DNA of 10,871 bases from Caldifarciminota bacterium UBA3073. Its GTDB lineage: Bacteria > Hydrothermota > UBA3073. Below are positions 6,674 to 10,871 of the stretch, piece after piece; position 1 is the stretch's first letter, and the number at the start of each line of letters is the position of its first letter. The stretch spans positions 1 to 10,871 of the forward strand of contig DFBT01000077.1 of the NCBI GenBank assembly GCA_002366725.1. The letters run 5' to 3'. A program made the position numbers and the translations under genes. Under the pieces are notes generated by a model. It did no database searches and had not been told where the DNA came from. It saw only the letters and a list, made by a program, of their open reading frames with translations.

Positions 6674-7980
6674 ACATTCAAAAAGACAAAATACCGATGG
6701 TATCGAAGGCTAAGAGCAATAAACTAAAATGGAATTTTGCCATGGGCCTACTTCATGGTATATTCTATACTGGTGGCTTAGCTTTTAGTGAGCCCAGCAC
6801 GGTTTTGCCCGTGTTTTTAAGTAATCTTACTAGTTCAAAAACCCTTGTAGGATTATCCTCTACTATAATGAGTAAATTTGGTGGCATTGGAAGTATTCTA
6901 CCTCAATTGTTTGTAGCCAGTAAGTTAGAAAATAAAGCTCACAAGAAGCCTGTCTTGGCGGTGGCGATTATTATTCGAGCATTATGCTGGGGGCTTCTGG
7001 CGCTGATTACTTATTTGTTTGGTAGATCTCACCCATTGGGAATCATTCTTTCATTATTCTTCTTTCTTACCCTGTTCACTTTTATGGGTGGGATAGCAGT
7101 GATACCATTTTATGATATATGGGGAAAGGCTATACCTTCCACTTTGCGAGGAAGGTTTTTTGGGTATCGTCAACTATTCGGAGGTATTATAGCTATTGGC
7201 TCAGGACTTATTGTCAAAGCCATACTGGGTAATAAGGGGATATTTTTCCCCAATAATTATGCATTGCTTTTTTTATTTTCTTTTATACTCATTAGCATTT
7301 CTTACATTGCTTTAGGTTCAGTTAAGGAGCCCATCGAGGAGGTGCATAAAAGAGCATTGAGTTTTGGAGAATTTATGAAAAAGGCATACCATATACTGAA
7401 ATTTGACAATAATTACAAGTTATTCCTGATAGTTCAAATACTTGCTGGAGCCATGGGTTTAGCTTTGCCATTTTATGTTCTTTACGCTAAGGATGTTTTG
7501 GGGGTTAGATTGGGTATGGTAGGCATATTTCTTTCGGCACAAATGTTAGGCAGTGTATTATCTAATATACTTTGGGCTCATCTATCCGATTTTACAGGCA
7601 ATAAAAAGGTTATTCAAATAAGTATATTCTTGGGTTTGATGGTTCCTTTAATTGCACTGCTGACACCCACTCATCTCTCGGCATTGTTTATTTCCCTGTT
7701 TGTATTAATTGGCTTTTCAATAACAGGTCAGATAATCGGGAATACAAACTTCCTGCTTGATATTGCACCAACAAAAGATCGACCCACTTATATAAGTCTA
7801 AGAGGAACTTTAAGGCTTCCCGTGGTGGTGTTTCCCTTAATTGGTGGATTGATAGTTCAGCATATATCATATAATTTTTTATTTATAATGACGATATTAA
7901 CTGTCTTAGTTGGTTTCATTCTGAGCTTTAGGTTAAGTGAACCTCGAAAGATAGAACCAATTAAGGAGCTGAAATTATGA
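6670..7980 (+). CDS. Major facilitator superfamily (MFS) transporter
   Basis: The 436-residue protein is strongly hydrophobic, with about twelve predicted membrane segments. Examples are AVAIIIRALCWGLLALITYLF in the first half, LFLFSFILISISYIALG at the end of the first half, and ILAGAMGLALPFYVLYA opening the second half. The basic linker between the halves (residues about 218-250) and the short basic loop TLRGRFFGYRQ after segment 4 fit the MFS fold. It should be an inner-membrane secondary transporter, plausibly an exporter; no substrate can be deduced. The ATG overlaps the TGA of a methyltransferase relic and lacks a strong ribosome binding site (only purine-rich AAAGAG upstream), so it may depend on coupling. 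An in-frame ATG at 6697 is a weaker alternative start. The TGA stop again overlaps an ATG (ATGATGG, 7977-7983), followed directly by a DUF1684 relic. Confidence 0.88.
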   Translation: MNIQKDKIPMVSKAKSNKLKWNFAMGLLHGIFYTGGLAFSEPSTVLPVFLSNLTSSKTLVGLSSTIMSKFGGIGSILPQLFVASKLENKAHKKPVLAVAIIIRALCWGLLALITYLFGRSHPLGIILSLFFFLTLFTFMGGIAVIPFYDIWGKAIPSTLRGRFFGYRQLFGGIIAIGSGLIVKAILGNKGIFFPNNYALLFLFSFILISISYIALGSVKEPIEEVHKRALSFGEFMKKAYHILKFDNNYKLFLIVQILAGAMGLALPFYVLYAKDVLGVRLGMVGIFLSAQMLGSVLSNILWAHLSDFTGNKKVIQISIFLGLMVPLIALLTPTHLSALFISLFVLIGFSITGQIIGNTNFLLDIAPTKDRPTYISLRGTLRLPVVVFPLIGGLIVQHISYNFLFIMTILTVLVGFILSFRLSEPRKIEPIKELKL

Positions 7981-7993
7981 TGGAAATTTCTGA

Positions 7994-8185
7994 GCAGATC
8001 GGTATCTTGATATTGATTTAAGAGCTTGCACCATAAATGGAAGATGGATTCTTAATTTCAATAAGGCATATAACCCTTGCTATATATACAGTGAGAATTA
8101 TGCCTACCCGTTGGTTCCAGCAGAAAATTGGCTTAAAGTATCAATTAAGGAGGATAAACGAGACATTAACTTCTGCCCAGTATGA
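7994..8185 (+). pseudogene. Relic of a second DUF1684 gene copy (3' third)
   Basis: In the frame of GCA at 7994 the + strand reads ADRYLDIDLRACTINGRW, ILNFNKAYNPCYIYSENY and AENWLKVSIK before stopping at TGA 8183-8185. By hand count 41 of 52 residues match residues of the intact DUF1684 protein coded at 3496-3651, and the DNA is clearly homologous over the same span. The upstream two thirds of the gene are absent: an in-frame TGA sits at 7991-7993 and the MFS gene ends at 7980. The relic has lost the conserved Cys and Trp of the family (NPWCAYS became NPCYIYS; YACP became YAYP), as expected for a sequence no longer under selection. Together with the methyltransferase relic at 6578 it shows that the methyltransferase-DUF1684 module once existed here as a second copy. 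Confidence 0.85.
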
Positions 8186-8261
8186 TATTAGGTCAGACCG
8201 GGAGTGGTTAGCCACTGCTTTTATTGTACCCAATAACAAGGGAGAACCATGGAGATTTTGA
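8181..8261 (+). pseudogene. Protein-like fragment of unknown origin ahead of nfnA
   Basis: In a different frame from the DUF1684 relic, the + strand reads YDIRSDREWLATAFIVPNNK then GEPWRF and TGA at 8259-8261, overlapping the first codons of nfnA by 13 bases. The residue pattern looks like the end of a real protein, but I do not recognise the family. The open frame extends back to an ATG at 8037, but that part runs across the DUF1684 relic in the wrong frame, so a 74-residue protein is unlikely. The junction between the two fragments is near 8160-8183. Confidence 0.3.
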
Positions 8262-9106
8262 AAAAAGAGAGCAATAAGATTATCCGAAAGGAAGAACTGG
8301 CACCCCTGAATAAATTATTTGAAATTAAGCAACCAAATATTGCGAGAAAGGCGGTGCCGGGTCAATTTATCGTTATAATCCACAGTGAAAACGGTGAACG
8401 CATACCACTGACAATTGCCGATACGAACAAAGTCAAAGGCACAATAACGATCATTTTTCAGGAGGTTGGTAAATCAACCATGCAACTTGGCACATTCAAA
8501 GAAGGCGATAGATTGCAGGATGTTGTCGGTCCCCTTGGGAAGCCCACTGAAATTGAACATTACGGTACGGTGGTTTGTATTGGCGGCGGAGTGGGTATTG
8601 CACCTCTTTACCCCATTACAAAGGCTTTGAAGGAAGAGGGCAATAAAGTTATAGGAATATTGGGTGCGCGAACTAAAGAGCTTCTCATACTGGAAAAAGA
8701 ATTTGAAGAAATAACAGATGAACTATATATAACAACTGATGACGGGTCTTACGGAAGAAAGGGATTTGTATCGGATGAGTTGAGTCGTTTGATAGGGGAG
8801 GACTACAAGATTGCCCGTGTCTGGGCAATTGGGCCCGCTATTATGATGAAGGTGGTTTCGGAAGTCACACGACCGCAAAATATTAAAACGATAGTAAGCT
8901 TGAATCCCATTATGGTTGATGGAACCGGTATGTGTGGCTGTTGTCGAGTCGAGGTCGGAGGTGAAACGAAATTTGCGTGTGTGGACGGACCGGAGTTTGA
9001 CGGCCATCTTGTTGATTTTGATTTGCTGATGAAAAGGCAGGCAATGTATAAAAGGGAGGAAAAACTGGCTTTAGAATCCTACATACAATCTAAAAGGGGG
9101 AAATGA
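8249..9106 (+). CDS. nfnA: NADH-dependent reduced ferredoxin:NADP+ oxidoreductase, small (alpha) subunit NfnA
   Basis: The 285-residue protein is a ferredoxin-NADP-reductase-fold FAD/NAD(H) subunit with a [2Fe-2S] site. Residues about 1-95 are the FAD-binding barrel (PGQFIVI, RIPLTIAD, VVGPLGKP). GGGVGIAPLYPI at 112-123 begins the NAD-binding domain, which includes ITTDDGSYGRKGFV. DGTGMCGCCRVEVGGETKFAC at 224-244 supplies the cluster ligands, with D224, C229, C232 and C244 matching the Asp-plus-three-Cys set known in NfnA. Length and motifs match the family. With NfnB it forms the cytoplasmic flavin-based bifurcating complex that reduces two NADP+ with reduced ferredoxin and NADH. AAGGGAG at 8238-8244 precedes the ATG by four bases. 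The stop overlaps the start of the next gene in an ATGA junction. Homologous DHOD electron-transfer or sulfide dehydrogenase subunits are the alternative; the adjacent nfnB argues for Nfn. Confidence 0.93.
   Translation: MEILKKESNKIIRKEELAPLNKLFEIKQPNIARKAVPGQFIVIIHSENGERIPLTIADTNKVKGTITIIFQEVGKSTMQLGTFKEGDRLQDVVGPLGKPTEIEHYGTVVCIGGGVGIAPLYPITKALKEEGNKVIGILGARTKELLILEKEFEEITDELYITTDDGSYGRKGFVSDELSRLIGEDYKIARVWAIGPAIMMKVVSEVTRPQNIKTIVSLNPIMVDGTGMCGCCRVEVGGETKFACVDGPEFDGHLVDFDLLMKRQAMYKREEKLALESYIQSKRGK
9095..9100 (+). promoter_or_regulatory. Shine-Dalgarno site of the RAM-domain gene
   Basis: AGGGGG lies in the end of nfnA. It is two bases from the ATG at 9103 and five from the ATG at 9106, so the second ATG is the better start although the first makes the ATGA overlap. 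Confidence 0.45.
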
Positions 9107-9345
9107 TGGTTCGAGTGTATATCTTAATGAAGGTTGAACCAAACCAGTTGTTTAGTGTAATAAATGAATTACAAAAGATCAAATCGGTCAAGCATTTTGA
9201 TGCTGTTACCGGACCTTACGATATAGTCGCAACGGCCGAAGTATCTCATGAAACTGCTTTGACCAAGCTCGTTTCAAAGGAGGTTCCGGGAATTAAAGGT
9301 GTCAAAGAAACGCTTACCTGTCATATATTAACACTGGAGGTATAG
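9106..9345 (+). CDS. Stand-alone RAM (AsnC/Lrp ligand-binding) domain protein
   Basis: The protein is 79 residues long from ATG 9106 (80 from ATG 9103, whose codon overlaps the nfnA stop). It is a complete RAM/AsnC_trans_reg domain with no DNA-binding helix-turn-helix: VRVYILMKVEP forms the first strand, FSVINELQKIKSVKHFDAV the helix and second strand, TGPYDIVATAEV the diagnostic GxYDI motif, and a closing VKETLTCHILTLEV strand. Stand-alone members dimerise and bind amino acids or other small effectors at subunit interfaces, and are thought to tune partner enzymes or Lrp-type regulators. What makes this one interesting is its place: it is translationally linked to nfnA and its last codons hold the ribosome binding site of nfnB, so it is made in step with both Nfn subunits. 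A role as an allosteric or assembly partner of Nfn is inference. Confidence 0.9.
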   Translation: MVRVYILMKVEPNQLFSVINELQKIKSVKHFDAVTGPYDIVATAEVSHETALTKLVSKEVPGIKGVKETLTCHILTLEV

Positions 9346-9346
9346 T

Positions 9347-10750
9347 ATGCCGAGACCGGCGCCCAAAAAGGTTATAATGAGAGAACAACCACCGAAAGAA
9401 CGGATTAAGAATTTCAACGAAGTGCCTTATGGTTATAGTCCGGAGGAGGCGATCGAGGAGGCAAAAAGGTGCCTTGGATGCAAAAAGAGACCGTGTGTAG
9501 AGGGTTGCCCGGTTGAGATCGATATACCGGGTTTTATAAAGGCAATTGCCGAGGGTGATTTCAGAAAAGCGATTAAAATAATGAAGGGGAACAACGCATT
9601 GCCCGCAATTTGTGGCAGGGTGTGTCCACAGGAGGAGCAATGCGAAAAATGCTGCATTGTTGGCAAGATTAAAAATTCCGAACCGGTTGCAATAGGCAGA
9701 CTTGAAAGGTTTATAGCGGACTGGGAGGCCGAACAGGGCAAACTCGAAATACCACCGAGACCGACCCCAACCGGTAAAAAGGTTGCAGTTGTCGGGGCGG
9801 GTCCGGCGGGACTTACGGTTGCCGGTGATCTGGCAAAACTTGGACATGAGGTTGTAATTTTTGAAGCCCTCCATAAACCAGGTGGTGTGTTGATGTATGG
9901 TATCCCGGAGTTCAGGTTGCCCAAGAAAATTGTCGAGCGCGAAGTCAATTATATCCGGAAACTCGGTGCAAAACTTGTAACTTCTTTTGTCGTTGGAAGG
10001 ACCGAAACGGTTGAGGAACTTTTAGGTGAGTTTGATGCAGTTTTTGTGGGTACCGGTGCTGGGCTACCCTGGTTTATGAATATCCCGGGTGAAAATTACA
10101 ATGGGATTTACTCCGCAAATGAATATTTGACACGCTCGAACCTCATGCGCGCATATCTATTTCCCAAATACGATACACCAATTATAAAAGGTAAAAGAGT
10201 GGCTGTAATAGGTGGTGGTAATGTTACTATAGATTCGGCGAGGACTGCGTTGAGGTTGGGTGCCGAGCACTCGATGGTAATTTATCGCAGGTCGAAAAAA
10301 GAGATGCCGGCGAGGAATGAAGAAATTGCACACGCCGAAGACGAGGGAGTGGAATTTCACCTTCTTAACCTACCCGTTCGTTATTATGCGGACGAGAATG
10401 GTTGGGTGAAAGAAATGGAATGCATAAAGATGAGGCTCGGCGAGCCGGATGCATCCGGCAGAAGACGACCAATACCCATCGAAGGCTCAAATTTCAAAAT
10501 ACCCGTTGATGCCGTGGTGGTGGCTATCGGCCAGTCACCCAATCCGCTTATACCACAATCAATTAAAGGGCTCGAAGTGGGGCGACACGGAAATATAATA
10601 GTGGATCCGGCAACGGGCAAGAGTTCTTATATAAGAGTTTGGGCGGGTGGCGATATTGCAACGGGTGCTGCGACCGTTATTCTCGCAATGGGTGCGGGTC
10701 GAGTGGCAGCACGCTCGATCGATGAATATCTGCGTACCGGTAAATGGTAA
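9347..10750 (+). CDS. nfnB: NADH-dependent reduced ferredoxin:NADP+ oxidoreductase, large (beta) subunit NfnB (GltD-like)
   Basis: The 467-residue protein is a GltD/NfnB flavoprotein of normal family length. The N-terminal domain has cysteines 42, 45, 50 and 54 (CLGCKKRPCVEGCP), and 89, 93, 99 and 103 in the CGRVCPQEEQCEKCC region; family members carry two [4Fe-4S] clusters there. GAGPAG at 150-155 binds the bifurcating FAD, GGVLMYGIPEFRLPK follows at 179-193 as in glutamate synthase small subunits, and GGGNVTIDSART at 289-300 is the NADPH-binding loop. AGGDIATGAATVILAMGAGR near 433-452 closes the FAD site. Ferredoxin and NADP+ react at this subunit and NADH at NfnA. GGAGG at 9336-9340 is six bases before ATG 9347, inside the end of the RAM gene. 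An isolated GltD function is possible, but no gltB is present and nfnA is two genes upstream. Confidence 0.92.
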   Translation: MPRPAPKKVIMREQPPKERIKNFNEVPYGYSPEEAIEEAKRCLGCKKRPCVEGCPVEIDIPGFIKAIAEGDFRKAIKIMKGNNALPAICGRVCPQEEQCEKCCIVGKIKNSEPVAIGRLERFIADWEAEQGKLEIPPRPTPTGKKVAVVGAGPAGLTVAGDLAKLGHEVVIFEALHKPGGVLMYGIPEFRLPKKIVEREVNYIRKLGAKLVTSFVVGRTETVEELLGEFDAVFVGTGAGLPWFMNIPGENYNGIYSANEYLTRSNLMRAYLFPKYDTPIIKGKRVAVIGGGNVTIDSARTALRLGAEHSMVIYRRSKKEMPARNEEIAHAEDEGVEFHLLNLPVRYYADENGWVKEMECIKMRLGEPDASGRRRPIPIEGSNFKIPVDAVVVAIGQSPNPLIPQSIKGLEVGRHGNIIVDPATGKSSYIRVWAGGDIATGAATVILAMGAGRVAARSIDEYLRTGKW

Positions 10751-10847
10751 AATCTCCGCCCCCAAAAAGCCCAATAACGGGATTACTGAAAAAATCTCGC
10801 ACTGGTAGCCGCAGGCTTTAGAGACTGTGCAAAAACTATAATTCCGT
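10751..10847. other. Non-coding region after nfnB
   Basis: No gene, RNA or clear intrinsic terminator is seen. GGTAGCCGCAGGCTTTAG at about 10804-10821 resembles one half of a palindromic repeat that I have seen dispersed in anaerobe genomes, but the other half is missing here, so it looks like a truncated or fused copy. Confidence 0.35.
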
Positions 10848-10871
10848 ATGTCATTGCGAGGGATGTCATTG
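10848..10871. repeat. Short direct repeat, period 15, cut by the window end
   Basis: ATGTCATTG occurs at 10848-10856 and again at 10863-10871, separated by CGAGGG. TGTCATTGCGAGG is the start of a common dispersed repeat type in bacterial intergenic DNA. Only one full period and part of a second are visible, so the number of copies cannot be told. Confidence 0.45.

Noticed and set aside
8037..8261. 74-residue ORF upstream of nfnA as a real gene
   Set aside because: Its first two thirds read a DUF1684 relic in the wrong frame; only the last 26 residues look coding, so it is reported as a fragment.
9433..9948. Long minus-strand ORFs opposite nfnB (171 and 186 residues)
   Set aside because: They are complementary shadows of a clearly conserved GltD-like gene and have no ribosome binding sites or recognisable motifs.
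1..10871. CRISPR array, tRNA or rRNA genes, or toxin-antitoxin pair
   Set aside because: I read through the window and saw no regularly spaced repeats, no cloverleaf with a TTCGA arm, no rRNA signature and no typical toxin-antitoxin gene pair.

Overview
The window comes from an anaerobic bacterium. It encodes an iron-sulfur/flavoprotein pair of the fumarate-reductase type and both subunits of an Nfn-type, flavin-based electron-bifurcating transhydrogenase. No oxygen-dependent respiratory gene is visible. Candidate homes include strictly anaerobic lineages such as Desulfobacterota, Chloroflexota or an uncultured candidate phylum, but the sequence alone does not settle the taxon. All intact genes lie on the + strand.

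Layout. (1) 1-2138: the 3' end of a gene for a two-cluster [4Fe-4S] protein, then a complete fumarate reductase/succinate dehydrogenase-like flavoprotein with a long N-terminal extension and no covalent-FAD histidine. (2) 2139-2546: no intact gene. It holds a short mobile-element remnant bounded by a perfect 12-bp inverted repeat, of the type seen at the ends of Y1/REP-associated transposase elements. (3) 2547-8248: a visibly AT-richer accessory block of five intact genes (two class I SAM methyltransferases, a DUF1684 protein, an old-yellow-enzyme/2,4-dienoyl-CoA-reductase-like flavoenzyme and an MFS transporter). Between them lie gene relics that ordinary ORF calling misses: a thioredoxin-reductase-like N-terminus with an in-frame stop, a frameshifted TrmO-like N-terminus, and the 3' ends of second copies of the methyltransferase and DUF1684 genes, one on each side of the MFS gene. 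(4) 8249-10750: a tight operon nfnA / stand-alone RAM (AsnC/Lrp ligand-binding) domain / nfnB. (5) 10751-10871: non-coding, ending in a short tandem or dispersed repeat cut by the window edge.

How the genes may work together. The flanks belong to core anaerobic redox metabolism: electron input to fumarate or a similar acceptor, and exchange of electrons among NADH, ferredoxin and NADPH. The middle block looks like an accessory cassette that has been duplicated and is partly decaying. Its surviving enzymes could reduce (OYE-like), methylate and export a small molecule, but no substrate can be read from the sequence. The most notable features are the duplicated and interrupted methyltransferase-DUF1684 module around the MFS gene, and the RAM-domain gene embedded between the two Nfn subunit genes.
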